From CATQHW01 sp965215345 (GTDB taxonomy: Bacteria > Spirochaetota > Spirochaetia > SZUA-6 > Bin103), in contig CBDCDL010000002.1 in the NCBI GenBank assembly GCA_965215345.1, positions 3,596,001-3,660,000 of the forward strand: a stretch of DNA of 64,000 bases. Direction: 5' to 3'. Below are positions 34,795 to 43,808 of the stretch, piece after piece; the stretch's first letter is position 1; every line of letters starts with the position of its first letter. The position numbers were made by a program, and so were the translations under genes. Under the pieces are notes generated by a model. It made no database searches. It saw nothing but the letters and a program-made list of their open reading frames with translations, and had not been told where the DNA came from.

Positions 34795-37539
34795 GTGAGA
34801 GACCTGACGCTCGGCGAGACCGGGGACCTGAGCGTTGCGCTGGCCAATGGCCGCCAACTCGCGCGTGCCGGCGATGGCTGCTGGCTCGCCATGGCCGACG
34901 TCAAGCAGCGGGTGACCGGCAGGGCATCGGTGGTGCTGCGGGTGAGCGCTGGGGCGGTGCCGGTCGAAGACGCGCACCTCGGGGCGCCGGTCGAGGTGGC
35001 CGGCAACCTGACGGCCGGTTTGCTCGGCGATCCGTCCGGTCCCGCGGACCAGGGCAGCATCGTCGTCGACGCCCGCGACGTCGTGCACGCCGTCTGGCGC
35101 CGCACGGCCCGCGACGGAACGGGGACGCTGTGGTACGCCCGCTGCCCGTTGCGCGACGGCGACCCGGCCGACGCGGCGAGCTGGCGCGGGCCCGGCGACG
35201 GCGCATGTCCCAGCCGCGTCGATCAGGAGGGGCTGGGGCCGGCGAGTCTCGGCGACATCGTGGTGACCACTGGCGGATCGGTCTGCATCGCCTACAGCCA
35301 GGGCGAGATGGACGCGCGCCGCGTCGTGCTGGCTCGCCCCGCCGCGGGCGGCTGGCACCGGACGCGCATGACCGAGCGCTGGGACTACGGAGACCCGGTG
35401 CTGGACGTGGACGAAGGCGGCGCCCTCCACCTTGCCTACGGCCCGGACCCGCGCGGCTACGCTGACAGGATCTGCTCGGTCGACTTCGGCGAGTTCGAGG
35501 AGGAGTTCCTGCGCGATCCGGGCGGTGTTGCCGAGCGCTTCGGCATCTACTACACGCAGAGCCGGGACGGAGTCACCTGGACCAGGGCGGACGGCCGCAC
35601 CCCGGGGGCCGAGTTGGTCGCGTATGCAAGCGACCACCCGACGATCGCCGCGTCACGGGGCACGATCCTGGTGGGCTACATGGCGCGCGGCAACTGGCCG
35701 GGCATGGTCGACCGGGTGTTCTACTCGTCATACCGAAGCTCGGGCGACGGCGCGGACACGGGTCGCTGGAAGATGCACGTCAACCTGAACCGGGACGAGT
35801 CCCAGGAAGTGGCATCGCCGGTCGCGTTCGTCGACCGCTACGGCCAGCCGCGGCTGGCATGGGTGAACCGGGACCGCCACCACGTGTTCATGAGCCGCTG
35901 GGTGGGCGGCGGCATGGCGGTGCCGCAGGGCATCCGCTGGGCGTGGGAGCTGGCGCCGGCGCTGAGCGTGGAGAAGCGGATGCCGGCGGATGGCGACGTC
36001 GTCGGCCTGCTCTACCAGACGGCGGGCGGCGAGGTCCGCTTCGGCCGGATGGAGGTGCCGGCGATCGACCCGCGGCGCCGCAGCAACGTGCTGTTCCTGG
36101 ACCTGTGGGAGCTCGCCGAGCGCCGCCACGTGGACCTTGTCGTGAACACCGCCAGGAAGGACCCGCGCAACCCGGTGCTGCAGGGAGAGCCCGGCTCGTG
36201 GGACTCGCAGGCGATCTGCTACGGGACCGTCCTGCACGACCGGGGCCGCTACCGGATGTGGTACACGGCCCGCTCCGGCACCACCGACTGCGCCGTCTGC
36301 TGCTACGCGGAAAGCGACGACGGCATCACCTGGGAGCGTCCCAATCTTGGCCTGTTCGAGTACCACGGCATCCGGGAGAACAACATCTGCGCGCTCGGCG
36401 AGATTCCGCCGCGGGAGCTGCCGATCCGCAGCGGCCGGCCGACGCCCAATCCCTCGGTCGTCAAGGACGAACGCGAGCCGGATCCCGCCAGGCGCTACAA
36501 GATGATGCTCAACTCCCAGTACGTGCACGACGTCAAGCTGTTCTGCCTGCTGTTCCATTCGCCCGACGGCATCCACTGGACGCCCGCCGATCCGCATCCC
36601 GAGGTCACCGGCCGCACCCCGTTCATGCGCGCCGAGCGCGGCACGGTCGAGCTGATGGAGGCCAACGCGTTCTTCCACGACGAATTGGAACCGGACGCCG
36701 CGCGGCGCTGGAAGGTCTACGGGCAGGCGGCCGGCCGCACCGGCCCGGGCGGCGAGGTCCGGGTCGGCGTGGTCGCGCACAGCCCGGACGGCGAGCGCTG
36801 GACGGTCGAATGGGACCGCCCGGTCCTCGACCCCCGCGGCGGCGGCTCCATGGGCGACCATCTGCTGAGCGTCTGGCCATACCGGGAGTACTACCTGGGC
36901 GTCCCCGACGTGTGGCCGGAGAGCCGTTCCTGCGACGACGAGCTGACCGTCAGCCGCGACGGCTACCACTTCGTGCGCGTCGCCTGTGGCCAGAAGCTCA
37001 TCGCCCGCGGGGAAATGGGCGAGTGGGACGCGCAGTTCGTCTCCAACGCGAACACGCTGGTCACCGCGGACGGAGAGATCCTCATCTACTACGCCGGCAC
37101 ACGGCAGCCGAACCTGATCGGCCATCCTGCCACCCACTACGTCATCGAGGACGCCACCCACGGGCAGACCGGGCTGGCGCGCGTGCCGGTCGACGGCTGG
37201 ACCTACCTGCGCGTGCGCGCCGACCGGTCGTCCGGCTCCGTCACCACCAACCCGATCTCCGTATCCGATCTCGCCGGGCTCGACCTGACCGTGAAGGCCG
37301 ACCACCTGCGTCCCGGCCGCGACTACCTGCGGGCGGAGTTGATCCAGGAACCGGACGGCGCCGTCCTGCCGGGCTTCTCCGCCGCGGACTGCACGTCCGT
37401 CGATACCGACGCCGATGCCGCGGTCGTTCGTTGGCAGGGGAGGGGGATAGAGGCCGCCCCGGCGGCGGCCGTCCGCGTGCGCTTCCACCTCGTGGGCGAC
37501 GGCGCCCGCTTTTACTGCTTCGGGTTCCAGCCGTCGTGA
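34795..37539 (+). CDS. Large two-propeller glycan-active protein
   Basis: A 914-residue protein starting with GTG five bases after GGGAGG. The N-terminal part (to about residue 370) has BNR/sialidase-like repeats, such as 'YTQSRDGVTWTRADG'. The C-terminal part resembles GH32/GH43-type five-bladed propellers: 'RYRMWYTARSG', 'AESDDGITWERPNLGLFEYH', 'FHSPDGIHWTPADPHP' and 'HSPDGERWTVEWDRP'. A short beta-sandwich-like tail follows. No signal peptide is seen. It is ten bases upstream of the LplC permease, first in the importer operon, so it probably acts on the imported sugar. The catalytic residues were not assigned. Confidence 0.72.
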   Translation: MRDLTLGETGDLSVALANGRQLARAGDGCWLAMADVKQRVTGRASVVLRVSAGAVPVEDAHLGAPVEVAGNLTAGLLGDPSGPADQGSIVVDARDVVHAVWRRTARDGTGTLWYARCPLRDGDPADAASWRGPGDGACPSRVDQEGLGPASLGDIVVTTGGSVCIAYSQGEMDARRVVLARPAAGGWHRTRMTERWDYGDPVLDVDEGGALHLAYGPDPRGYADRICSVDFGEFEEEFLRDPGGVAERFGIYYTQSRDGVTWTRADGRTPGAELVAYASDHPTIAASRGTILVGYMARGNWPGMVDRVFYSSYRSSGDGADTGRWKMHVNLNRDESQEVASPVAFVDRYGQPRLAWVNRDRHHVFMSRWVGGGMAVPQGIRWAWELAPALSVEKRMPADGDVVGLLYQTAGGEVRFGRMEVPAIDPRRRSNVLFLDLWELAERRHVDLVVNTARKDPRNPVLQGEPGSWDSQAICYGTVLHDRGRYRMWYTARSGTTDCAVCCYAESDDGITWERPNLGLFEYHGIRENNICALGEIPPRELPIRSGRPTPNPSVVKDEREPDPARRYKMMLNSQYVHDVKLFCLLFHSPDGIHWTPADPHPEVTGRTPFMRAERGTVELMEANAFFHDELEPDAARRWKVYGQAAGRTGPGGEVRVGVVAHSPDGERWTVEWDRPVLDPRGGGSMGDHLLSVWPYREYYLGVPDVWPESRSCDDELTVSRDGYHFVRVACGQKLIARGEMGEWDAQFVSNANTLVTADGEILIYYAGTRQPNLIGHPATHYVIEDATHGQTGLARVPVDGWTYLRVRADRSSGSVTTNPISVSDLAGLDLTVKADHLRPGRDYLRAELIQEPDGAVLPGFSAADCTSVDTDADAAVVRWQGRGIEAAPAAAVRVRFHLVGDGARFYCFGFQPS

Positions 37540-37549
37540 GACGCCCGCC

Positions 37550-38458
37550 GTGAACAGGATCGCGATCGGAGCGCGGAAGCTTGCGTTCAATCCGGGCGCT
37601 GCCGCCAATGCGCTGGTCCTGACCGCGGTGGCGTTCGTGACGCTGTTCCCGTTCCTGTACATCCTGGCGGTTTCCCTGAGCGACCCGGCCGCCGTCACGC
37701 TGCGCGAGGTCGTGCTGTGGCCGGTTCGCCCGACCGTGGAGACGTATGAGCGCGCCCTCGCCGACCCTCGCATCTGGACCGGTTTCAGGAACTCCGTCCT
37801 CTACGCGAGCGTGAAGGTCACGCTGAGCGTGTCGCTGACCATGATGGCCGCCTATCCGCTGGCACACCGAAAGTTCCGGTACCGCGGATTCTTCATGCGC
37901 ATGATCGTGTTCACGATGCTGTTCCAGGGCGGCCTGATCCCGCTCTACCTGGTGGTCCGCAACCTGGGGCTCATCGACACGATCTGGGCGATCGTGCTGC
38001 CCACGGCGATCTTCGCCTTCCACCTGATCCTGGCCAAGAGCTTCGTCCAGCAGCTTCCGTGGGAGCTCTGCGAGGCCGCGCTGATCGACGGTGCGAACGA
38101 GCTGGGCATTTTCGCGCGTATCATCGTGCCGCTGTCCAAGCCGATCATCGCCACGCTGACCCTGTACTACGCGGTGGAGATCTGGAACTCGTACTTCTAT
38201 CCGTTGCTGTTCCTGATCGATGCGAAGAAGTTCCCGCTGCAGGTGTACCTGCGCGAGCTGGTAATCGGCGCGGAGCTGGCCGAGCTGCGTCTGGTGCAGG
38301 AGGGGGCCAGCATGGATGCGCTCCTGCGTCCGCTGCCGAGTCCGGAGGCCCTGAAGGCGGCCATCCTGGTGATCTCCACCGTGCCGATCCTGATCCTCTA
38401 TCCGTTCCTGCAGCGCTACTTCGTCAAGGGCATCACCCTCGGCGGCGTGAAGGGTTGA
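37550..38458 (+). CDS. ABC transporter permease, LplC/YtcP-type
   Basis: A 302-residue six-helix permease starting with GTG. 'FLYILAVSLSDPAAVTLREV' and the EAA loop 'EAALIDGANELGIFARIIVP' place it in the LplC/YtcP branch, which imports uronide- or pectin-type oligosaccharides in several bacteria. The tail '..RYFVKGITLGGVKG' is typical. Gene order is unusual, permease then binding protein then second permease. The last 125 or so coding bases and about 50 beyond the stop are duplicated at 43641-43808. Confidence 0.88.
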   Translation: MNRIAIGARKLAFNPGAAANALVLTAVAFVTLFPFLYILAVSLSDPAAVTLREVVLWPVRPTVETYERALADPRIWTGFRNSVLYASVKVTLSVSLTMMAAYPLAHRKFRYRGFFMRMIVFTMLFQGGLIPLYLVVRNLGLIDTIWAIVLPTAIFAFHLILAKSFVQQLPWELCEAALIDGANELGIFARIIVPLSKPIIATLTLYYAVEIWNSYFYPLLFLIDAKKFPLQVYLRELVIGAELAELRLVQEGASMDALLRPLPSPEALKAAILVISTVPILILYPFLQRYFVKGITLGGVKG

Positions 38459-38555
38459 CGGCCGTGCCGACCGGCCCACGGTTGACCGCCGCGACGCGCC
38501 GGCAGTAGCGTGGGCCCTCAGCAACGCTCGACTGAAGAAGGTCAAGGAGGCCAAC

Positions 38556-40106
38556 ATGAAGCGGACGATCGCATCCGTCGCCATTCTGGCGCTTGTCGCG
38601 GGATTCGGATTCGCGGCTCCCACAGAGGAGAGCATGGCGGACACCGGTCCGGTGAAGATCACGGTCGGGTATCGCGCCCACCCGGATGACACCCTGGACT
38701 TCGAGCTTCCCTGGTACGTGGAGTGGCAGGAGAGGACCAATACCGAGATCGAGTTCATCGTGTTCCCTGCCGACACCTACGAGGAAAAGCGCAACCTCGT
38801 GCTGGCGTCCGGTGACATCCCGGACATCGTCAGCGTCGAGTCCGCGATCGCCAACACCTACGGCCCGGACGGCCTGTTCCAGGCGCTCGACGAGCTGGCG
38901 CTGGAGGTGGTGCAGTCGGACATGCTGAGCGACTACTACTCGGATCCGGCGAAGAACTACCATCACCGCGCACCGGACGGGCACCTGTACATGATTCCGC
39001 GCTTCAACGAGCTGGCAGGTTCCCCGGAGAACGGCATCGCCTATCGCGTCGACGTGCTGAACGAGCTGGGCCTGACCGAGCCGGACGACATCGAGGGCTG
39101 GTACGAGGTGCTGAGGGCGGTCAAGGAGGGCCGCCCGGACCTGATTCCGCTGAGCACCACCTCGGCGTGGTTCGAAGGCGGCTACCAGACGATGTTCGGC
39201 CCGTCGTACGACATGGGGTTCGGGCTCTACCAGAGCTACTGGGGCTTCCTGATCAGCGAGATGGACGCGGGGCAGGTGACGTTTCTGCCCGGTACCGACA
39301 ACTACCGGCAGCTCATGTCGTTCATGAACCGGCTGTACTCCGAAGGGTTGCTCGACCAGGAATACATCACCAACGCCTACAACGACTGGTGGAACGGCAA
39401 GGTCGCGACCGGCAAGGAGTTCATGCAGCTCACCAACACGTGGCGCGCCAACGCCGCCAACATCACCGCCGAGAACGCCGGCGTCTCGGTCGACTACGAC
39501 ACGGCGGAGTTCCCGGTCAATCCGGCGACGGGCGAGCGCGCCCTGACCCGCGTCGCCAATCCGTGGACGGACTTCGCGATGGCCATCTCCGCCGAATCCG
39601 AGCACCAGCGCAAGGCGCTGGAGCTGCTCGACTATTTCTACACGAGCGAAGGAGCCGAGTTCTACGTGTACGGGATCGAGGGGGTCAGCTACGGACGCGA
39701 CGATGACGGCAACCCGACCGTGCACGGCTGGGACAACCGCCTGATCGGCACCAAGCGCTACGAGATCGGCTATCCCAGCATGTTCGTGAGCCCGATCTTC
39801 CTGTCACGGTTCCTGCAGGGACCGCGCGCCGTCCTCATGAAGGACCACTTCGAGCGCACCCTCCCGATCATGATCGGCTATCCCAGCCTGCAGACCAGCG
39901 GCCCGGAGTTCGAGGAGATGACCAACCTGTTCGCGGACCTGCAGACCTACGTGCAGGAGTCCGGCAACAAGTTCATCACCGGCGATCTCTCGGTCGATTC
40001 GGACTGGGACGGCTACGTGGAGCGGCTCGATCGCCTCGGCGCCAACCGCGGCACGGAGATCGTGCAGGGCTGGTACGAGAACTACCAGGCGTTCGTAGGA
40101 AACTGA
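38556..40106 (+). CDS. Extracellular solute-binding protein, LipO/YtcQ-type
   Basis: A 516-residue periplasmic receptor. A signal peptide (residues 1 to about 20, 'LALVAGFGFAAPTEE') precedes a long two-lobe domain with 'WYVEWQERTNTEIEFIVFP', 'LVLASGDIPDIVSVESA', 'NELAGSPENGIAYRVDVLNE' and 'TDFAMAISAESEHQRKALEL'. Length of about 500 residues fits receptors that serve LplB/LplC permeases. AAGGAGG lies seven bases before the ATG. A 13-bp hairpin follows the stop and may raise its expression over the downstream permease. The exact ligand is unknown; uronic-acid oligosaccharides are inferred from neighbours. Confidence 0.87.
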   Translation: MKRTIASVAILALVAGFGFAAPTEESMADTGPVKITVGYRAHPDDTLDFELPWYVEWQERTNTEIEFIVFPADTYEEKRNLVLASGDIPDIVSVESAIANTYGPDGLFQALDELALEVVQSDMLSDYYSDPAKNYHHRAPDGHLYMIPRFNELAGSPENGIAYRVDVLNELGLTEPDDIEGWYEVLRAVKEGRPDLIPLSTTSAWFEGGYQTMFGPSYDMGFGLYQSYWGFLISEMDAGQVTFLPGTDNYRQLMSFMNRLYSEGLLDQEYITNAYNDWWNGKVATGKEFMQLTNTWRANAANITAENAGVSVDYDTAEFPVNPATGERALTRVANPWTDFAMAISAESEHQRKALELLDYFYTSEGAEFYVYGIEGVSYGRDDDGNPTVHGWDNRLIGTKRYEIGYPSMFVSPIFLSRFLQGPRAVLMKDHFERTLPIMIGYPSLQTSGPEFEEMTNLFADLQTYVQESGNKFITGDLSVDSDWDGYVERLDRLGANRGTEIVQGWYENYQAFVGN

Positions 40107-40120
40107 CGCGCACCTTCACC

Positions 40121-40160
40121 GGAAGGGGTCGGGATGACCGGCAACGCCCCGACCCCTTCC
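40121..40160 (+). promoter_or_regulatory. 13-bp intercistronic hairpin after the binding-protein gene
   Basis: GGAAGGGGTCGGG pairs perfectly with CCCGACCCCTTCC across 14 bases, between the binding-protein stop and the LplB start. Hairpins here commonly protect the receptor mRNA or attenuate transcription so the receptor outnumbers the permease. No U-tract follows. Confidence 0.65.
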
Positions 40161-40191
40161 CGCCCACGGGGCCGAGACCGGTGACGGGCCG

Positions 40192-41163
40192 ATGACGCGG
40201 CTCGCCGCCGTCCGGCCCGCGGGCCGGTTTGCGGAGCGGCTGTTCGGCGGATTCTTCGCCGAGGTGCGCAGGAACAAGTACCTGTTTCTGCTGCTGCTGC
40301 CCGCCATCGTCTACTTCGTCACCTTCCACTACCTGCCGATGATCGGCGTGATCATCGCCTTCCAGAAATACCGCGTGTCGCTGGGGTTCTTCCGCAGCCC
40401 CTGGGTCGGTCTGGAGCAGTTCAGGCAGTTCTGGACGTCCTTCTATTCCTTCCAGATCGTCAGAAACACGTTTCTTCTCAGCTTCTACAGTCTGCTGTTC
40501 GGCTTCCCGATCCCGATCGTCTTCGCCATCGCCCTCAACGAGGTGCGCAACACGCTGCACAAGCGGAGCATCCAGACGGTCAGCTACCTGCCGTACTTCA
40601 TTTCCAACGTCATCGCGGTCGGCATGGTGAACATGCTGGTGAACCCGCAGACCGGAGTCATCAACCTGGTCCTGGAAGAGGTGTTCCGCCTGGAGAAGGT
40701 CTTCTTCCTGGTCGAGCCCGAGTTCTTCCGCGGCATCTACGTCACGACGGTGATCTGGAAGGGATTCGGCTTTACCGCGGTCATCTATCTTGCGGCCATC
40801 GCCGGCATCAGCCCGGAGCTGTTCGAGGCCGCCACGGTCGACGGCGCCTCCAAGCTGCAGCGGATTCGCCACGTCACCATCCCGGGCATCAAGAACACGA
40901 TGGTGGTGCTGCTGCTGATCGAGATCGGCAGCATGATGAACGTCGGCTTCGAGCTGGTGTACCTGCTGTACAACCCGCTCACCTACGAGACCGGTGACGT
41001 GATCGCCACCTACGTCTACCGCAAGGGGATCGCGGCGTCCGTGGGCCTGCCCAATCTCAGCTTCGCGGCGGCGGTGGGCTTGTTCAATTCCGTGGTCAAC
41101 ACCACGCTGCTGCTGTCCGCCAATGCCATCGCCCGGCGGTGGCTGGGCTACAGTCTGTTCTAA
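40192..41163 (+). CDS. ABC transporter permease, LplB/YteP-type
   Basis: A 323-residue permease. 'RNKYLFLLLLPAIVYFVTFH' is the first membrane segment, 'GLEQFRQFWTSFYSFQIVRN' the typical periplasmic loop and 'EAATVDGASKLQRIRHVTIP' the EAA loop. It pairs with the LplC-type permease upstream. It is separated from the GH67-N-like gene by only 13 bases, directly tying that enzyme to import. No dedicated ATPase is nearby. The ribosome site is weak. Confidence 0.88.
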   Translation: MTRLAAVRPAGRFAERLFGGFFAEVRRNKYLFLLLLPAIVYFVTFHYLPMIGVIIAFQKYRVSLGFFRSPWVGLEQFRQFWTSFYSFQIVRNTFLLSFYSLLFGFPIPIVFAIALNEVRNTLHKRSIQTVSYLPYFISNVIAVGMVNMLVNPQTGVINLVLEEVFRLEKVFFLVEPEFFRGIYVTTVIWKGFGFTAVIYLAAIAGISPELFEAATVDGASKLQRIRHVTIPGIKNTMVVLLLIEIGSMMNVGFELVYLLYNPLTYETGDVIATYVYRKGIAASVGLPNLSFAAAVGLFNSVVNTTLLLSANAIARRWLGYSLF

Positions 41164-41176
41164 GGGGGAGAGTACG

Positions 41177-43567
41177 ATGAATGACGTGATCCTGGTCGAG
41201 AACGGCGCCCCGCGCGGTGCGATTCACCTGGGCGCCGCGGCCGACGACGTTCACCGGTTCGTGGCGGAGGAGATCCAGCGCTACGTCGAGCTGCTGAGCG
41301 GCGGACGGCTGCCGATCGTCACGGAGCCCGGCGCCGCGCCGGCGGGCGGCCTGATCCTGGTCGGCGGTCCGCAGGCGAACGACACCGTACGCGGGCTGGT
41401 GGATCGGGGCGCACTGGACCTGGGCGGGCTGTCGGCCGAAGGGGCGTACCTGCTGAAGTCGGTCGAGCTCGACGGTCGCGGCTGCGTGGTGGCGGCAGGA
41501 CGGGACGACACCGGGACGATGTACGCGGCGTACGAGCTGCTGGAGCGGCTGGGCGTGGTGTTCCAGCTCACCGGCGACATCGTCCCCGACCGGAAGGCGA
41601 CGCTGGAGTTGCCGGAGCTGGACGTGACGGCGGCGCCGGGGCGGAAGTTCCGCGGCGTGCACGTCTGGCACGCCTACACCTGGAACATGGGCATGCAGGA
41701 CTACCGCCGCCTGATCGACCAGATCGCCAGGATGAAGATGAACGTCCTGGAGTTCTACTGGGGCATGGGGGCGCCGTGGGTCGAGGTCTTCCACGACGGC
41801 GTGCGCGGCGAGCTGACCACCACGCCGGAGTCCGGCTACCTTGCGGTCGGCAGGGACAGCCGCTCCTGGGGCCGCAGCGTGCACACCACCACCGGCACCC
41901 GTTCCGAGGTCCGCGTCGGCCGGGAGTGCTTCCCGCACGAGCGGCTGTGCGGGGAGGAATTCCAGGAGGTCGGCTCCGAAGACGAGGCGTTTGCCGTCGC
42001 GGTCCCGTTCCTGCGCGAGATCATCCGCTACGCCCACCGGCGGTGCGTGCAGGTCTGGCTGGTCTTCGGCGAATTGCCGTTCGTCTCGCCGAACCTGGCT
42101 CCTCAGAGCGCCAAGGTCGACCATGGCGTGGCGCCGAGCGAGAGTCACAGCTACCAGCGCTACTGCGGGGTGGCGGTGCCGACCGGCGATCCGGCGGCGC
42201 TGGACATCTGGGAGGCTGCGCTGTGCGCGGTGATCGAGACCTATCCGGAGGCCGACTCCTACGGGATCTGGGCGCCCGAGCACAGCCCGGACTTCGACGA
42301 CGACGAGGCCACCCGAGCGCTGCGGCAGCGCGCCGTGGCGATCCGGGAACACATGCCGTCGCTCGCCGAGATCCACGCGGGCGGCAATTTCACCCCCGAT
42401 ACCGACAAGGACCTGGAGTTCGACGCCATGCAGATCCACCTGGCGTCCGAGCTGATCGGCCGGGTGAAACGGCGCCACCCGGACGCGCGGCTGGGCGTGA
42501 CGCTGCTGTTCCGCGGCTACCTGATGCGCGCACTCGACCGGCTACTGCCCAAGGACGTGTGGATCGCCAACATGGAGAACTGCGGCAACGCCGGCCCGCA
42601 GATGGACTACTACGGCGGCATCGCCGGCCGCGACCTGATCGTCATCCCGCGCATCGTCGACGACGGCTGCGAGCTGCACATGCAGATGAACGCCACCATG
42701 TACGACCGGGACGAGATCGTCACCGGGGCCGAAGCCGCTGGCGCGGCGGGCATCATCGGCCAGCTCGACAAGGAGCGCGGCGGCGAGTGCAGCACCCGCT
42801 TCCTGGCCGATGGCTGCTGGGACGCGGGGATCGACGCGCATTCGTTCTACACCGGCTACCTCTCGCGGCTCTACGGAGCGGACGCGGCGCCGCTCATGAT
42901 CGAGGCGTATCGCCTCATGGAGGCTGCCGAGCGCGACCTGGTGTGGTGGGGGCGGAGCGAGATCTTCATCTCCTACCACGACTTCTCGGCCTGCAACCTG
43001 CGCACGGACGTCGAGATCCGCGACGGCCGGCCGGACATCGACCGCGCCGAGCTGGAGCGCGCCGTCGAGGCGCGGTGGGACGACACCGACTTCTGGTTCT
43101 GGCGTCGGCCCGCGCTGGGCGACCAGCACGAGCACGATCGTCCGCTGCGTCCCGACGCGCTGTGGCGGCGCCGCGCCGGGCAGTACCGGGCCGTGGTCGA
43201 CCTGCTGCGGCAGGCGCGGCCGAAGGCGCCGGCCGGCTCACTCGCCGAGCTGGACTACGTGATCTTCAAGACGGAGAGCTTCGCCTGCTACTTCGACGTG
43301 CTGGAGGCGTGCGAGGAGGCGCGGATCGAGCTCGACCGGATGTGGCTGGCCCGCCTGGACGGCGACGAGGTCGCAGCGGCGGACCGGCTGGAGCGCTGCC
43401 GCGCCGCGTGTGAGCGCGCCGAGCGCGGCGCCCGCGGCGTCGCCGGGCAGATGATCGCCTACGCGGACGACAAGACCGAGCGTCACCTGCTGTTCCGCTT
43501 CAACCAGAACGTGATCGCCTCCATCGAGGCCGGCCGCGCCTTCGTCGAGGGGATGAGCGAGCGTTGA
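41177..43567 (+). CDS. Alpha-glucuronidase-related (GH67 N-domain) protein, copy 2
   Basis: A 796-residue paralogue of the protein at 23781-26201. Shared segments run throughout: 'ELLSGGRLPIVTE', 'GTMYAAYELLERLGVVFQL', 'RKFRGVHVWHAYTWNMG', 'SWGRSVHTTTGTR', 'PEADSYGIWAPEHSPDF', 'RFLADGCWDAGIDAHSFYTG' and 'ERHLLFRFNQNVIASIEAG'. An ATG 13 bases after lplB with AAGGGGGAGAG sets the start. No signal peptide is seen, so it probably works in the cytoplasm on the imported oligosaccharide. The barrel acids most worth testing are in 'WAPEHSPDFDD'. A third, decayed copy of the 3' end lies at 48111-48228. Confidence 0.82.
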   Translation: MNDVILVENGAPRGAIHLGAAADDVHRFVAEEIQRYVELLSGGRLPIVTEPGAAPAGGLILVGGPQANDTVRGLVDRGALDLGGLSAEGAYLLKSVELDGRGCVVAAGRDDTGTMYAAYELLERLGVVFQLTGDIVPDRKATLELPELDVTAAPGRKFRGVHVWHAYTWNMGMQDYRRLIDQIARMKMNVLEFYWGMGAPWVEVFHDGVRGELTTTPESGYLAVGRDSRSWGRSVHTTTGTRSEVRVGRECFPHERLCGEEFQEVGSEDEAFAVAVPFLREIIRYAHRRCVQVWLVFGELPFVSPNLAPQSAKVDHGVAPSESHSYQRYCGVAVPTGDPAALDIWEAALCAVIETYPEADSYGIWAPEHSPDFDDDEATRALRQRAVAIREHMPSLAEIHAGGNFTPDTDKDLEFDAMQIHLASELIGRVKRRHPDARLGVTLLFRGYLMRALDRLLPKDVWIANMENCGNAGPQMDYYGGIAGRDLIVIPRIVDDGCELHMQMNATMYDRDEIVTGAEAAGAAGIIGQLDKERGGECSTRFLADGCWDAGIDAHSFYTGYLSRLYGADAAPLMIEAYRLMEAAERDLVWWGRSEIFISYHDFSACNLRTDVEIRDGRPDIDRAELERAVEARWDDTDFWFWRRPALGDQHEHDRPLRPDALWRRRAGQYRAVVDLLRQARPKAPAGSLAELDYVIFKTESFACYFDVLEACEEARIELDRMWLARLDGDEVAAADRLERCRAACERAERGARGVAGQMIAYADDKTERHLLFRFNQNVIASIEAGRAFVEGMSER

Positions 43568-43599
43568 AGTGGGGATCGACTCTCCGGCGGCTACTGCCC

Positions 43600-43808
43600 G
43601 GCACCCTGCTGGACGTGGGCCGCGGCTTGGGCCTGCGCGCGCCGAGTCCGGAGGCCCTGAAGGCGGCCATCCTGGTGATCTCCATCGTGCAGATCCTGAT
43701 CCTCGATCCGTTCCTGCAGCGCTACTTCTTCAAGGGCATCACCCTCGGCGTCGTGAAGGGTTGACGGACGGGCCGACCCGGCCTGCGGTCGACCGCTGCG
43801 ACGCGTCG
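43600..43808 (+). pseudogene. Chimeric remnant: GNAT-like fragment joined to LplC-permease 3' end
   Basis: The first 40 bases resemble the GNAT gene around 23620-23655 ('LLDVGRGLGLRA' here). From 43641 the sequence follows the LplC gene 3' end at 38336-38510, through its stop and about 50 bases beyond. An open frame of about 66 codons spans the junction and ends 'KGITLGVVKG', but it lacks transporter core domains. It is judged recombination debris. The right end merges with the tail of the ATPase/nuclease gene on the other strand. Confidence 0.75.
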
